This document shows positions 31,526 through 41,059 of a stretch of DNA of 64,000 nt, in pieces. The stretch is from Microvirga lupini (GTDB lineage: Bacteria > Pseudomonadota > Alphaproteobacteria > Rhizobiales > Beijerinckiaceae). The stretch is from assembly GCF_014191055.1 (NCBI RefSeq), contig NZ_JACHWB010000007.1:62001-126000 (forward strand), in the 5' to 3' direction. The notes under the pieces were generated by a model, which saw nothing but the letters and a program-made list of their open reading frames with translations, had not been told where the DNA came from and made no database searches. The translations under genes and the position numbers were made by a program. Position 1 is the stretch's first letter, and each line of letters starts with the position of its first letter.

Positions 31526-31625
31526 GTGTCATCCCCGGCGCACGAAGTGCGGGAAGGGGATCCACCGGCACGCTCAGCCCTATGGATTCCCTTCCCCTCC
31601 GCTATGCTCCGGCCGGGAATGACAC
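31526..31625. repeat. About 100-bp imperfect palindrome, copy 3
   Basis: GTGTCATCCCCGGC...GGGAAGGGGATCCA...ATGGATTCCCTTCCCCTCC...GGCCGGGAATGACAC, the same layout as 22549 and 24652. It lies between murJ and the DsbA-like gene. Confidence 0.85.
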
Positions 31626-31651
31626 CGAGGATGAATTTGCGAAGTGGTTGA

Positions 31652-32278
31652 TCAGCCCCTCGCCTGTGCAATGGCCTCGCGCTTCTGGGCCAGCGTCATG
31701 CCGCCCGCATAGGATTGCGTGGCGACCAGGAAGGACGGGGTTGCGACGAAGCCCAGGGACTCGCCGAGCTTGAGCGTGTCCTTCATCCACTGCGCCGTGC
31801 GATCCGTGTTGGCGGCTTCCTCCAGGCGCTTCCGGTCGCCGCCGAGGCGCTCGGCTTCCGCGAGCACCCGCCCGCCATCCACCGCGCCGCGCAGGCGGAA
31901 CAGGGCGAGGTGCAGGTCGAGATAGGGCTCGGGGCCGTGGAGCTGGAGATAGGCGAGTGCCGCCTTGTGGGCCGTGACGGACGGGATGCCGAGTACGGCG
32001 AAATTCACCAGCACGTAGGAGAGGTCGGGCTCCGCCTTCAGGAGCGCCGGCAGGTCCCCGGCCGAGCGTTTGCACCAGGGGCAGTTGTAATCGAAATACT
32101 CGATCATGATCACGTCGCCATGCTTGTGACCAAGCCGCACGGCGGACGGCAGGTTCAGCGTGTCCTCGACCAGCTCGATGGGGACGAGCTGCGGCTCCGG
32201 CCCGGATTGCGCGAAGGCGGGAAGGCCGGTGCCGGATGCGGCGAGACCGGCCAGAAGGGTGCGGCGGGACAGGATCAT
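31652..32278 (-). CDS. DsbA-family thiol oxidoreductase, exported
   Basis: A 208-residue periplasmic thioredoxin-fold protein. The N-terminus ILSRRTLLAGLAASGTGLPAFA is a Tat-style signal (SRRTLLAG) with cleavage after about residue 23. The redox motif is CPWC at 66-69 in YFDYNCPWCKRS. The helical insert resembles BdbD/DsbA group proteins (thioredoxin_4). It probably forms or shuffles disulfides in exported proteins; the partner is unknown. Confidence 0.86.
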   Translation of the reverse strand: MILSRRTLLAGLAASGTGLPAFAQSGPEPQLVPIELVEDTLNLPSAVRLGHKHGDVIMIEYFDYNCPWCKRSAGDLPALLKAEPDLSYVLVNFAVLGIPSVTAHKAALAYLQLHGPEPYLDLHLALFRLRGAVDGGRVLAEAERLGGDRKRLEEAANTDRTAQWMKDTLKLGESLGFVATPSFLVATQSYAGGMTLAQKREAIAQARG

Positions 32279-32456
32279 GACAAAGCGAACTCAGCGGGAT
32301 GGAGTCTCCTCGTGCCGTTCGATCATGGCGATGGCAAGGCCAAGGTTTGCCCACTCGCACACTCGTGAAAGATCGCGTCCGAGCACGAAGCCTGGCTATT
32401 GAGTTGCATCGGGCATCGATCCTGCCGACAATCCGTGCACCATGTGAGGAAGCCCG

Positions 32457-33356
32457 ATGAGTCCCGTGTTCAGCCACAACGCGTTGGCCTTGATTCGGCT
32501 CGCCTATGCGAAGCAGATCCTGGCGGCTGCCGGAATCGGGGACGATCACAGGCTTGAAGAGGCATTCGCAGCGGTTGCGCGCGAGCGTTTCCTCGGTGCG
32601 CCGCCGTGGGTGATGTCGCGCGGTGCAAGGGGTTACGAGACCGTGGCCTCGCACGACCCGGTTGTGCTCTATCAGGATGCGCTCTTCGCGCTCGCGTCCG
32701 ACAAGGGTGTCAACAACGGCAGCCCATCCCTCCATGCCCGCTGCCTCCACGTCTTATCGCTGCGTGCGGGTGAGCGCGTGGCCCATATCGGCGCGGGAAC
32801 GGGCTATTACACGGCGATGCTCGCGCATCTCGTTGGAGCACAGGGGCATGTGCTCGCGGTCGAGTTCGACTCCGTTCTCGCCGAGCGCGCGCGGACGAAT
32901 CTGGCTGACCTGCCCAACGTCACCGTCGTGCAGGGGGACGGGGCCGAATGGCCGCGCGAGGATGTGGATGCGGTCTATGTGAATTTCGCCGTGGAGCGAC
33001 CGGCCGAGACCTGGATCGAGCATCTGCGACTGAACGGACGTCTCATCTTTCCCCTCGGCGTTCCGCGGCCGAAGAAGAGCCCCTGGGGAGGCACGCACTC
33101 GCTTCACGGCGCGGGGTTGTGCGTGACGCGCAAGAGCGCCGGCCTTGCCGTGCAATGGCTCGGCCACGTGTCCTTCGTCTGCGCGGAAGGGTGTCTGTCG
33201 CAGCCGGGGGAAGACAGGCAGGCGCTGCAGGCCGCCTTCGAGAGCGGCGGCATGGAGTTCGTACGCAGCCTGATCTGGCGGCAGAGCGCTCCGCCGGGAC
33301 GGTCCTGCTTCACCGGTTCCGGCTGGGCCCTGTCCTATGACGAGGTGCCGGAATGA
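32457..33356 (+). CDS. Protein-L-isoaspartate O-methyltransferase-like
   Basis: SAM-dependent methyltransferase of 299 residues with PIMT features: RERFLGAPPWVM near residue 43, and motif I VAHIGAGTGYYTAMLAHLVG. It has a longer C-terminal part than standard PCMT (about 210 residues) and lacks a clean LPYG-type motif, so it may methylate something other than isoaspartyl residues. It ends 7 bases from the convergent GGDEF-EAL gene. A good ribosome site (GAGGAAG) precedes the ATG. Confidence 0.75.
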   Translation: MSPVFSHNALALIRLAYAKQILAAAGIGDDHRLEEAFAAVARERFLGAPPWVMSRGARGYETVASHDPVVLYQDALFALASDKGVNNGSPSLHARCLHVLSLRAGERVAHIGAGTGYYTAMLAHLVGAQGHVLAVEFDSVLAERARTNLADLPNVTVVQGDGAEWPREDVDAVYVNFAVERPAETWIEHLRLNGRLIFPLGVPRPKKSPWGGTHSLHGAGLCVTRKSAGLAVQWLGHVSFVCAEGCLSQPGEDRQALQAAFESGGMEFVRSLIWRQSAPPGRSCFTGSGWALSYDEVPE

Positions 33357-33363
33357 TTCGGGG

Positions 33364-36003
33364 TCACGCCCCCTGCCATGAAATGATGAAGGAGGGCACG
33401 TCGCTCGCCGGCATCGGGCGTCCGAAATGGTAGCCCTGGACCAGGTCGCAGCTCATGCGCTGCAGGAGAGAGGATTGGAACGCCGTCTCGACGCCTTCCG
33501 CCACCACCTCGATGTCGAGATTGTGTCCGAGGCTCAGCACGGCCTTCACGATGGCCGCGTCCCCCGCGTCCGATTCCAGGCCCTGCACGAAGCTGCGATC
33601 GATCTTGAGCGTGTTCACCGGAAAGCGCTTGAGATGGGACAGGGAGGCATAGCCCGTGCCGAAATCGTCCAGCGCAATGGTGACGCCCTCGGCGCTCAAC
33701 GTGCGCAGGGCCCGCTCGACCAGCTGGGTGCTGGACCCGAGGAATACGCTCTCGGTGACTTCCACCTCAAGGTAGCGCGCCGGCACGCCTGTTCGCCTCA
33801 GCTCCTCGAGCACCCGTTCGGCATAATCGTCGCGCCGGAACTCGGCCGCCGACGCATTGATGGCGATGCGCCCGATGCTCAGCCCGGCATCGAGCCAGCC
33901 GCGCATGTCGGACAATACGCAGGAGCGCATGCGTTCGCCGATGGCGGTGCCGAGTTCGGTGTCGTTGAAAGCCGGGGCGATCTTTTCGGGCGATTGGATG
34001 CCGCCGCGCGGGTGCTGCCAGCGCAACAGGGCCTCGAAGCCGCCAAGAGCGCCGGAGGCCAGCACCACCTTGGGCTGGTAGAACGGCATGATCCAACCGG
34101 ATTCGATCGCTTTCGCTGCCACCTCCAGGGCCGAGGCCGTCCGCTGCGCCTCCTGGCGCAGGGCCGGAATAAACATCTTGAACGCGCCGCGCCCGGAGCT
34201 CTTGCTGTGATAGAGCGCCAGATCCGCCTGCTTCTGGAGATCTTCGGGGCTGGTTCCGGCCCCGCATGCGACGGCACCGCCGATGCTGGTGCGGCAATCG
34301 AGTGCCTTCCCGCTCCGCTTCAGCGGCTCCTGCATCCGTGACAGGATCGTCCGGGCGATCTCGGCAACCTCCTCCTCGCCGGCGACGTCGGACAGGATCA
34401 CGGCAAACTCGTCGCCACCCAGGCGGGCCACCACATCGGTGCTCGCCACCCCATCGCGCAAACGCTGGGCGAATTCCTTCAGGAGATCGTCGCCGGCATC
34501 GTGGCCGAACCGGTCGTTGATCTGCTTGAGATGGTCGAGATCCATGACCAGGAGGCCGACGGCCCGTGAATCGTCAGAAACCCCGTCCAGGGCGTGCTTG
34601 AGGCGCTCGCGAAAGAACCGCCGGTTGGCGAGGCCGGTGAGGTCGTCGTGGTATGCGGCCCGGTGCAGCTGCTCCTCGGCGACCTTGCGGTCGTGGATGT
34701 CCTCGACCGTTCCGTACCAGCGGATCACCGTGCCGTCCTCGGCAAAACGCGGGATCGCCCGGCTCCGGAACCAGCGGTAGCTTCCATCCGCAAGGCACCC
34801 GCGACATTCCACGTCCAGTGCACCACGGGTGCGGACAGCCTCGAACCAGTTCTCCCGAACGAAGGGGAGATCCTCGGGATGCACGGCCGTGGCCCAGCCA
34901 GATCCTTCCGTTTTGTCGGTCGTGCCCCCCATGAGCTGGCTCCAGCGGGAGGAGGTGGAGATGACGTTGCCCTTTGCATCCGCCGTCCAGGGAATCTGCG
35001 GGTTCAGCTCGACCGAATAGCGGTAATGCTCCTCGCTTTCGCGCAAGGCGGCCTCGCTGCGCTGCCGCTCGATGGCCAGGGCCGCCAGATGCGACACTCC
35101 ATCGATGCTCGCCATCTCGCTTTGGGTCGGGGACCGCGGCTCGGCATAGTAGAAGCCGAAGGTGCCGAGCACATCGCCGGAGCGTGTGAGAATCGGCTTC
35201 GACCAGCAGGCCTGCAGGCCGTGCTGCAGGGCGAGATCGCGCCAGGGCGCCCAGAGCGGATCGCTCGCGATATCCGAGACGATCACGGTGCTGCGGCGGT
35301 AGGCGGCGGTGCCGCATGATCCGACAGCCGGCCCGATGGGCAGGTTATCGATGGCCGCGTTGTAGGCTGCCGGAAGGTTGGGTGCTGCTCCGTTCCGGAG
35401 CAGCTGGCGCAACGGATCGAAAAGAAGGACCGAGCAGCGCGCCCCGTTGATCTGGTCTTCGGCCAGCCGGCAGAGAGCCGTCAGCACTTCGCCGAGCGGG
35501 CGTCCGGCAGCGATCATCTCCAGAACCCGCGTATGGCCCTGGTGGGTCAGCTCGGCAAGCTTGCGGTCATGGATGTCCTGGGTGGTGCCATACCAAAGCA
35601 TGACCGCGCCGTCCGCATTTCGGCGTGCTCCGGCGCTGGAGCGGAACCACCGGTAGCTGCCGTCGGCTGTTCTGATCCGATATTCGCATTCGTAGGAGGC
35701 GCCTGATGCGAGGGTGTCGCGGCGGGCCTGCTTGAGGCGTTCGGCATCATCCGGATGCACGAATTTCATCCAACCGAATCCCAGCAGGTCTTCGAGAGGG
35801 TGGCCGACCATGTCCGCCCAGCCCGGCCCGATATAGAGGATATTGCCTTCTGTATCCGAAACCCACGGAGTCTGGTGGCTCAGCTCGATTGCGTAACGGT
35901 ATAAATTCTCTGTTTCGGAAAAGCTACCCTCAGGCGCTTCAAATACTTTCTCGCGGTGACTTCTACCTCCTGGGAAAGGAGTTATGAATTGGCTGCGCTG
36001 CAT
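33364..36003 (-). CDS. PAS-GAF-PAS-GGDEF-EAL cyclic-di-GMP signalling protein
   Basis: An 879-residue cytosolic sensor without membrane segments. Domains: PAS with PAC (about 30-150), GAF (165-320), second PAS/PAC (325-445), GGDEF (450-615) with intact RLGGDEFAVIL, and EAL (625-875) with FEALLRWQHP, INASAAEF, EVEVTES, DDFGTGYASL, KIDRSFV and EGVET. Both output domains keep their catalytic residues, so it could both make and break cyclic di-GMP, depending on the signals bound by PAS and GAF. It is a single transcription unit. Confidence 0.93.
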   Translation of the reverse strand: MQRSQFITPFPGGRSHREKVFEAPEGSFSETENLYRYAIELSHQTPWVSDTEGNILYIGPGWADMVGHPLEDLLGFGWMKFVHPDDAERLKQARRDTLASGASYECEYRIRTADGSYRWFRSSAGARRNADGAVMLWYGTTQDIHDRKLAELTHQGHTRVLEMIAAGRPLGEVLTALCRLAEDQINGARCSVLLFDPLRQLLRNGAAPNLPAAYNAAIDNLPIGPAVGSCGTAAYRRSTVIVSDIASDPLWAPWRDLALQHGLQACWSKPILTRSGDVLGTFGFYYAEPRSPTQSEMASIDGVSHLAALAIERQRSEAALRESEEHYRYSVELNPQIPWTADAKGNVISTSSRWSQLMGGTTDKTEGSGWATAVHPEDLPFVRENWFEAVRTRGALDVECRGCLADGSYRWFRSRAIPRFAEDGTVIRWYGTVEDIHDRKVAEEQLHRAAYHDDLTGLANRRFFRERLKHALDGVSDDSRAVGLLVMDLDHLKQINDRFGHDAGDDLLKEFAQRLRDGVASTDVVARLGGDEFAVILSDVAGEEEVAEIARTILSRMQEPLKRSGKALDCRTSIGGAVACGAGTSPEDLQKQADLALYHSKSSGRGAFKMFIPALRQEAQRTASALEVAAKAIESGWIMPFYQPKVVLASGALGGFEALLRWQHPRGGIQSPEKIAPAFNDTELGTAIGERMRSCVLSDMRGWLDAGLSIGRIAINASAAEFRRDDYAERVLEELRRTGVPARYLEVEVTESVFLGSSTQLVERALRTLSAEGVTIALDDFGTGYASLSHLKRFPVNTLKIDRSFVQGLESDAGDAAIVKAVLSLGHNLDIEVVAEGVETAFQSSLLQRMSCDLVQGYHFGRPMPASDVPSFIISWQGA

Positions 36004-36260
36004 ATAACGGACTTAAAAATACTGCCGAAGGAAGACCAAAATCTTGGCTGACATCAATTCTCCTGTCCATCCATACGAAGATCCATAAGGTCAGAAAGGT
36101 AAACCGGATCAGTCATGGCTCCTTCCGGTTGAAGCTTCACAAGCATAGCTTGAGCAGAAAAATATTCGTGCTGCAGAGACGGGTGCATCCTTGAGCGGCT
36201 ACGCGAAGGAACCGTTAACGATATTCGCCAATCACCCCGAAGATCTTCTCCGCCTCATGC
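36004..36260. other. Intergenic region, GGDEF-EAL / fabI
   Basis: The gap between the two minus-strand genes (36004-36335) has no credible gene. It is AT-richer than its surroundings near 36010-36160 and must hold the promoter of the GGDEF-EAL gene, though no box pair is convincing. The fabI terminator occupies the right end. Confidence 0.6.
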
Positions 36261-36292
36261 AAAAGACCGGCCAGCTTGCGCTGACCGGTCTC
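36261..36292 (-). terminator. Intrinsic terminator of fabI
   Basis: Minus-strand AGACCGGTCAGC, tetraloop GCAA, GCTGGCCGGTCT: 12 bp with one G-U pair, then TTTTG. It lies 44 bases past the fabI stop. Confidence 0.85.
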
Positions 36293-36335
36293 GAATTATT
36301 CGGAATGAGTGATGTTCGAATGCAGGAATCCGGAG

Positions 36336-37166
36336 TTACTCTTCCTCGCCCGTCACGCCGGCCGCATCCTGGGCCTTGAGCACCTCGGGGCGCGGCATGG
36401 AGATGATGTTGTAGCCAGCATCCACGTAGTGGATTTCGCCCGTCACGCCGCTGGAAAGGTCGGAGAGCAGGTAGAGGGCCGAGCCGCCCACATCCTCGAT
36501 GGTGATGTTCTGGCGCAGGGGCGAATGGGCCTTCTGGTAGGTGAACATCAGGCGCGCATCGGCGATGCCCGCGCCCGCCAGGGTCCGCACGGGGCCGGCC
36601 GAGATGGCGTTGCAGCGGATGCCCGTCGGGCCGAGGTCGTTGGCGATGTAGCGCACGGAAGCCTCGAGCGCCGCCTTCGCCACGCCCATGACGTTGTAGT
36701 TCGGCATGACCCGGGTGGAGCCGCCATAGGTCAGAGTCAGGAGCGACCCGCCCTTGCGCATGCGCTTGGCGGCGCGCTGGGCGATCTCCGTGAAGGAGAA
36801 GCAGGAGATCACCATGGTGCGGGAAAAGTTCTCGCGGGTGGTGACGTCGACGTAGGAGCCCTTGAGCTGCGACTTGTCGGAGAAGCCAATGGCGTGGACC
36901 ACGAAGTCGAGCCCGTCCCAGGCCTTGTCGAGGGTGTCGAACACCTGGTCCACGGAGGCGAGATCCTCCACGTCACAGGGAACGACCAGGTTGGAGCCGA
37001 GCGACTGCGCCAGTGGGGTCACGCGCTTGCCGAGCGCCTCGCCCTGATAGGTAAAGGCGAGTTCCGCGCCATGCTGCGCCAGGGCCTTGGCGATGCCCCA
37101 GGCGATGGAATGGTCGTTCGCGACGCCCATGATGAGGCCGCGCTTTCCTTGCATCAGACCGCTCAC
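36336..37166 (-). CDS. fabI: Enoyl-ACP reductase (NADH) FabI
   Basis: Last step of each fatty-acid elongation round. The Rossmann motif is GLIMGVANDHSIAWGIA, and the catalytic Tyr-x6-Lys is in YNVMGVAKAALEAS. I use the GTG at 37166 because AGGGGG lies 6 bases upstream, giving about 276 residues; the ATG at 37184 and a longer frame to 37283 are alternatives. It is the third gene of fabA-fabB-fabI, divergent from irr, an arrangement widespread in Hyphomicrobiales. Confidence 0.94.
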   Translation of the reverse strand: MSGLMQGKRGLIMGVANDHSIAWGIAKALAQHGAELAFTYQGEALGKRVTPLAQSLGSNLVVPCDVEDLASVDQVFDTLDKAWDGLDFVVHAIGFSDKSQLKGSYVDVTTRENFSRTMVISCFSFTEIAQRAAKRMRKGGSLLTLTYGGSTRVMPNYNVMGVAKAALEASVRYIANDLGPTGIRCNAISAGPVRTLAGAGIADARLMFTYQKAHSPLRQNITIEDVGGSALYLLSDLSSGVTGEIHYVDAGYNIISMPRPEVLKAQDAAGVTGEEE

Positions 37167-37324
37167 GTGGGTCCCCCTCTGCATCGGCTCCAGAGTGCGA
37201 CGCCAATTGTTATGAAAGTGTGCATCGCGAGCCGGAATTGTGGTGTGATTGAGCGTATCCATGCGAGGTCCCCTTGAAATCACCGGGGCTTCGCATGGTG
37301 CCGTCTCAAGTTTGTGACAATGTC

Positions 37325-38548
37325 TTACCCGTTGTAGCGGCTGAAGACGAGTGTGGCATTGGTGCCGCCAAAGCCGAAGGAGTTCGACAGGACGGTGTCG
37401 ATCCGGGCGTCGTCGACCCGCTTGCGCACGATGTTCATGTCGGCGAATTCCGGATCGATCTCGTCGATATGGGCGCTCTCACAGATGAAGCCGTTGTTCA
37501 TCATGAGCAGCGAGTAGATCGCCTCCTGCACGCCGGTGGCGCCCAGCGAGTGGCCGGTGAGCGATTTCGTCGCGGAAATCGGCGGGCACTTGTCGCCCGA
37601 GCCGAAAACCGTGCGGATCGCCTCGATCTCCTTCTGGTCGCCCACGGGGGTCGAGGTGGCGTGCGGGTTGATGTAGTCGACTGGGTTATGGACGTCTTTG
37701 AGCGCCATGCGCATGCAGCGGATCGCGCCCTCGCCGGACGGCGCCACCATGTCGTAGCCGTCGGAAGTCATGCCGTAGCCGACGATCTCGCCATAGATGC
37801 GGGCGCCGCGCGCCTTGGCGTGCTCCAACTCCTCCAGCACCAGAACCCCCGCGCCGCCCGCGATGACGAAGCCGTCGCGGTTGACGTCATAGGCGCGAGA
37901 GGCGCGTGACGGGGTGTCATTGTACTTGGTGGACATGGCCCCCATGGCGTCGAAGAGGTTGGACATGGTCCAGTCCAGATCTTCGCAGCCGCCGGCGAAC
38001 ATCACGTCCTGCTTGCCGTACTGGATCATCTCGTAGGCATTGCCCACGCAGTGGTTCGAGGTCGCGCAGGCGGACGAGATTGAATAGTTCACGCCCTTGA
38101 TCTTGAACCAGGTGGCGAGCGTCGCGGAAGCCGTGGACGACATGGCCTTGGGCACCGCGAACGGACCAATTCGCTTGGGGCCCTTCTCGCGGGTGATGTC
38201 GGCCGCTTCCACGATGATGCGGGTGGAGGGGCCGCCCGAGCCCATGATGATGCCGGTGCGCTCGTTGGAGATGTCGCTCTCCTCGAGGCCGGCATCGCGG
38301 ATCGCCTGGTCCATGGCCACATGGTTCCAGGCCGTGCCCCGGGCGTGGAAGCGCATGGCGCGCCGGTCGACGATCTCCTCCGGGTTCAGGCTCGGGGCGC
38401 CCTGCACCTGGCAGCGGAAGCCGTATTTGGCGAAGTCCTCGGCCTTGCTGATGCCGGATCTCGCTTCGCGCAGAGAGGCCAGCACCTCCTGGGTGTTGTT
38501 GCCGATGGACGAAACGATGCCCATTCCGGTGACGACGACGCGCCTCAT
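37325..38548 (-). CDS. fabB: 3-oxoacyl-ACP synthase I (FabB)
   Basis: Condensing enzyme needed for unsaturated fatty-acid elongation. The 407 residues carry the active-site Cys in [10 protein letters not shown], His in [11 protein letters not shown] and the Lys/His pair in [12 protein letters not shown]. It begins [16 protein letters not shown]. With FabA it forms the anaerobic route to cis-vaccenate. Confidence 0.96.
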   Translation of the reverse strand: MRRVVVTGMGIVSSIGNNTQEVLASLREARSGISKAEDFAKYGFRCQVQGAPSLNPEEIVDRRAMRFHARGTAWNHVAMDQAIRDAGLEESDISNERTGIIMGSGGPSTRIIVEAADITREKGPKRIGPFAVPKAMSSTASATLATWFKIKGVNYSISSACATSNHCVGNAYEMIQYGKQDVMFAGGCEDLDWTMSNLFDAMGAMSTKYNDTPSRASRAYDVNRDGFVIAGGAGVLVLEELEHAKARGARIYGEIVGYGMTSDGYDMVAPSGEGAIRCMRMALKDVHNPVDYINPHATSTPVGDQKEIEAIRTVFGSGDKCPPISATKSLTGHSLGATGVQEAIYSLLMMNNGFICESAHIDEIDPEFADMNIVRKRVDDARIDTVLSNSFGFGGTNATLVFSRYNG

Positions 38549-38669
38549 AGCCTACCCTCTATCTAAGGACCTTCACGGCCTGCCTTAACGATTCAACACG
38601 TAAGGCCGACGATGCGCATTCTCAACAGTGAGCCATGCGAATGGGATGAAGCGTGATCCCAAGAACGAA

Positions 38670-38694
38670 GGCCCTGCCGTGGAACGACAGGGCC
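38670..38694 (-). terminator. Hairpin between fabA and fabB
   Basis: Minus-strand GGCCCTG...CAGGGCC with inner CGT/ACG pairs, followed by TTCGTTCTTG, 46 bases past the fabA stop. Partial termination here would lower fabB-fabI expression relative to fabA. Confidence 0.6.
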
Positions 38695-38739
38695 GGTTCT
38701 TTAAAAAAGATCGCGCTTTGTCAACAGTTTGGATCAGAA

Positions 38740-39261
38740 CTACCCGCCCGCCGGGGCTTCGGCCTGGAACAGCCCGACGCGCATGTCCTTGGCCTCATAG
38801 ATCCGGCGACCATCGGCTTCGAGCCAGCCGTCGGCGATGCCGAGCACGAGCTTAGAGCGGAAGACGCGCTTGAGATCGACGCCGTAGACCACCTTCTTGA
38901 CGGTGGGCAGCACCTGATCGGAGAACTTCACCTCGCCGACGCCGAGCGCCCGGCCGCGGCCCGGAGAGCCGCCCCAGCCGAGGAAGAAGCCGGTCATCTG
39001 CCACAGGGCATCGAGGCCAAGGCAGCCCGGCATCACCGGATCGCCCTTGAAATGGCAGGGGAAGAACCAGAGGTCCGGCCGCACATCGAGTTCCGCCACC
39101 ACATGGCCCTTGCCATAGGCGCCGCCGTCCTCACCGATGGAGGTGATGCGGTCGAACATCAGCATGGGCGGGAGCGGCAACTGCGCATTGCCGGAGCCGA
39201 ACAACTCTCCGCGCCCGCAGGCAAGGAGCTCTTCATACGTAAAGCTGGACTGGCGGGCCAT
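38740..39261 (-). CDS. fabA: 3-hydroxydecanoyl-ACP dehydratase/isomerase FabA
   Basis: Hot-dog-fold enzyme that dehydrates and isomerises C10 intermediates, the branch point to unsaturated fatty acids. The catalytic His and Asp are in [20 protein letters not shown]. The ATG at 39261 follows AAAGGA; an ATG seven codons earlier lacks a ribosome site. About 173 residues, the usual length. Confidence 0.95.
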   Translation of the reverse strand: MARQSSFTYEELLACGRGELFGSGNAQLPLPPMLMFDRITSIGEDGGAYGKGHVVAELDVRPDLWFFPCHFKGDPVMPGCLGLDALWQMTGFFLGWGGSPGRGRALGVGEVKFSDQVLPTVKKVVYGVDLKRVFRSKLVLGIADGWLEADGRRIYEAKDMRVGLFQAEAPAGG

Positions 39262-39450
39262 GCCGGATGCCGATCCTTTCATGATGTCGCACGAGCGGCC
39301 GCGGGATACCCCAGGGCCATGGATGCGGCTCTGGTAGCACAGGCTTGGCCATCCATCAAAGCACCTGCGCGAGGATTCTTTGCAGCCTCAAACCTGATCC
39401 CAACAACCTTGCCAAGAACCCTGCTTCCCATGAGCCATGTGGGGGCAGCC

Positions 39451-39479
39451 TTGCGGCAACCCTCTCGCTTTCCTATGAT
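39451..39479 (+). promoter_or_regulatory. Predicted sigma70 promoter of irr
   Basis: TTGCGG, exactly 17 bases, TATGAT (four of six and five of six). Predicted transcription start near 39486, giving a leader of about 36 bases. TTAGAAGCGCGCATTC just downstream faintly recalls an iron-control element but is not a clean palindrome. Confidence 0.55.
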
Positions 39480-39521
39480 GGTGATGTTAGAAGCGCGCAT
39501 TCGTCCATTCAGTTCCGTGAC

Positions 39522-39992
39522 ATGACCGATCCTTTGTCCGCCTACATCGCATCCACCACCGCTCCGGCTCACCGGAAGGGTTGCCCCGTGTCCGAATTGC
39601 GGGACAAGCTGCGTCGCGTGGGTCTGCGTCCGACCCGTCAGCGCGTGTCCCTGGGCTGGCTTCTGTTCGGCAAGGGCGACCGGCACATCACGGCCGAGAT
39701 GCTCTTCGACGAGGCGTCCCGCGCCCGCGTTCCGGTGTCGCTCGCGACCGTCTACAACACCCTGCACCAGTTCACGGAAGCCGGCCTCCTGCGCCAGCTC
39801 GCGGTGGACGGCGCCAAGGCCTATTTCGACACCAACCCCACCGAGCACCACCATTTCTTCCTGGAGGAAGAGGGCGAGCTCGTGGACATGCCCTCCTCGG
39901 GGCTCAGCGTCGCCGACCTGCCCCAGCCGCCCGAGGGCATGGAGGTGGCGGGCGTCGAGGTGATCGTCCGCCTGCGCCGCAAGGGCGCCTGA
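39522..39992 (+). CDS. irr: Iron response regulator Irr
   Basis: Fur-superfamily regulator of rhizobia that acts when haem is low. The 156 residues include the winged helix (LRPTRQRVSLGWLLFG, VSLATVYNTLHQFT) and the diagnostic haem-binding HHH at 109-111 in PTEHHHFFLEE. An N-terminal Cys-Pro in KGCPVSEL (residues 20-22) resembles the haem regulatory motif that drives haem-dependent degradation in Bradyrhizobium Irr. It is divergent from fabA-fabB-fabI. The ATG at 39522 opens the conserved part; a longer frame is open upstream. Confidence 0.93.
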   Translation: MTDPLSAYIASTTAPAHRKGCPVSELRDKLRRVGLRPTRQRVSLGWLLFGKGDRHITAEMLFDEASRARVPVSLATVYNTLHQFTEAGLLRQLAVDGAKAYFDTNPTEHHHFFLEEEGELVDMPSSGLSVADLPQPPEGMEVAGVEVIVRLRRKGA

Positions 39993-40046
39993 GAACCTGC
40001 ATCCTTTTCGGGAGAGCGGCGTCCCCGTTTAGCCCATCGCGCGCGG

Positions 40047-40166
40047 AAAAGTGGCCCCGGTTTTCGCTAGCCCGGCCCGCTGGGTCCGCCTCAACGAGGC
40101 GCAGCTTAAGGGATTGAGCATCGGATCAATCCCAAAAGTGCCTTCCACTTTTGGGCCCGATACTCC
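40047..40166. repeat. REP-like repeat pair, family 2
   Basis: GGAAAAGTGGCCCCGGTTTTCGC at 40047 and GAGCATCGGATCAATCCCAAAAGTG...CACTTTTGGGCCCGATACTCC at 40116 follow the form of dispersed Hyphomicrobiales repeats. Related sequence ends the window at 63893-64000. Confidence 0.6.
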
Positions 40167-40168
40167 AG

Positions 40169-41044
40169 ATGCCGCTCAGCCATAGCCTCATTGCCCTCTT
40201 CGTCACGCTCCTCTGGGGCCTGAGCTTCGTGGTCATCAAGCTTGGGGTCGGCACCACGCCGCCCCTGCTGCTGGCAGCCCTTCGCTTCCTTTTCGCCGCC
40301 GTCCCGGCGGTTTTTTTCGTTCCACGTCCGAAGACCCGCTGGACGAACGTGGTGGCTTACGGGTTCTTCCTCGGCGTCGCCCAGTTCGGGCTGCTTTTTG
40401 CCGCCATCGCGTTCGGCATGCCGGCGAGCCTCGCCTCCGTGGTCATGCAGGCGCAGGTCTTCTTCACGATCCTCTTCGCCGCCATCCTGATGAACGAGCG
40501 GCCCGGGCCCCATCAGGTCGTCGGCGGCGTTGTTGCCGGCCTGGGTCTCGTCCTCATCGCCTGGCCCCGCATGACCGGCGGGGGCGCCGGGCCGTTTCTC
40601 ATGACGGTGATCGCCGCCGGTTGCTGGGGCGTGGCCAATATCGTGTCCAAGCGGGCCGGGAGGGTCGACATGCTGGGCTATATCGTCTGGTCGAGCCTGG
40701 TCGCGCCGCTGCCGCTGCTGGGGCTGTCCCTGTGGCTCGACGGTCCGGATCAGGTGATGGCGGCGTTCACCCGGATGGATGGCGGGACGCTGGCGGCGGT
40801 GGCCTATCTCGCCTATCCGACCACGATCTTCGCCTTCGGGATCTGGGCCTATCTGCTCTCCCGCCACCCGGCCGCCACGGTGACACCCTTCGCGCTCTTC
40901 GTGCCCGTAGCCGGCATCCTGGGCTCGGTTCTGATCCTGGGCGAGGCCGTGCACCCGATCGAGGCCGTCGGCGGAGCGGTGATCGTGCTGGGGCTCGCCT
41001 TCAACGTCTTCGGCCTGCGCCTCGTGGGGCGCAGGGCGGTTTAG
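40169..41044 (+). CDS. EamA-family (DMT) transporter
   Basis: Inner-membrane protein of 291 residues with about ten hydrophobic helices in two EamA repeats; FVTLLWGLSFVVIKLG is the classic first helix, and AAGCWGVANIVSKRAG starts the second repeat. Drug/metabolite transporters of this group usually export amino acids or metabolites; the substrate is unknown. The ATG at 40169 follows repeat DNA, so the ribosome site is poor. Confidence 0.87.
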   Translation: MPLSHSLIALFVTLLWGLSFVVIKLGVGTTPPLLLAALRFLFAAVPAVFFVPRPKTRWTNVVAYGFFLGVAQFGLLFAAIAFGMPASLASVVMQAQVFFTILFAAILMNERPGPHQVVGGVVAGLGLVLIAWPRMTGGGAGPFLMTVIAAGCWGVANIVSKRAGRVDMLGYIVWSSLVAPLPLLGLSLWLDGPDQVMAAFTRMDGGTLAAVAYLAYPTTIFAFGIWAYLLSRHPAATVTPFALFVPVAGILGSVLILGEAVHPIEAVGGAVIVLGLAFNVFGLRLVGRRAV

Positions 41045-41059
41045 GACGAGCCGTAGCCC

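Noticed and set aside
39487-39502. Possible iron-control (ICE-like) element upstream of irr
   Set aside because: TTAGAAGCGCGCATTC has only a loose half-match and no proper inverted symmetry, so I do not list it as a site.
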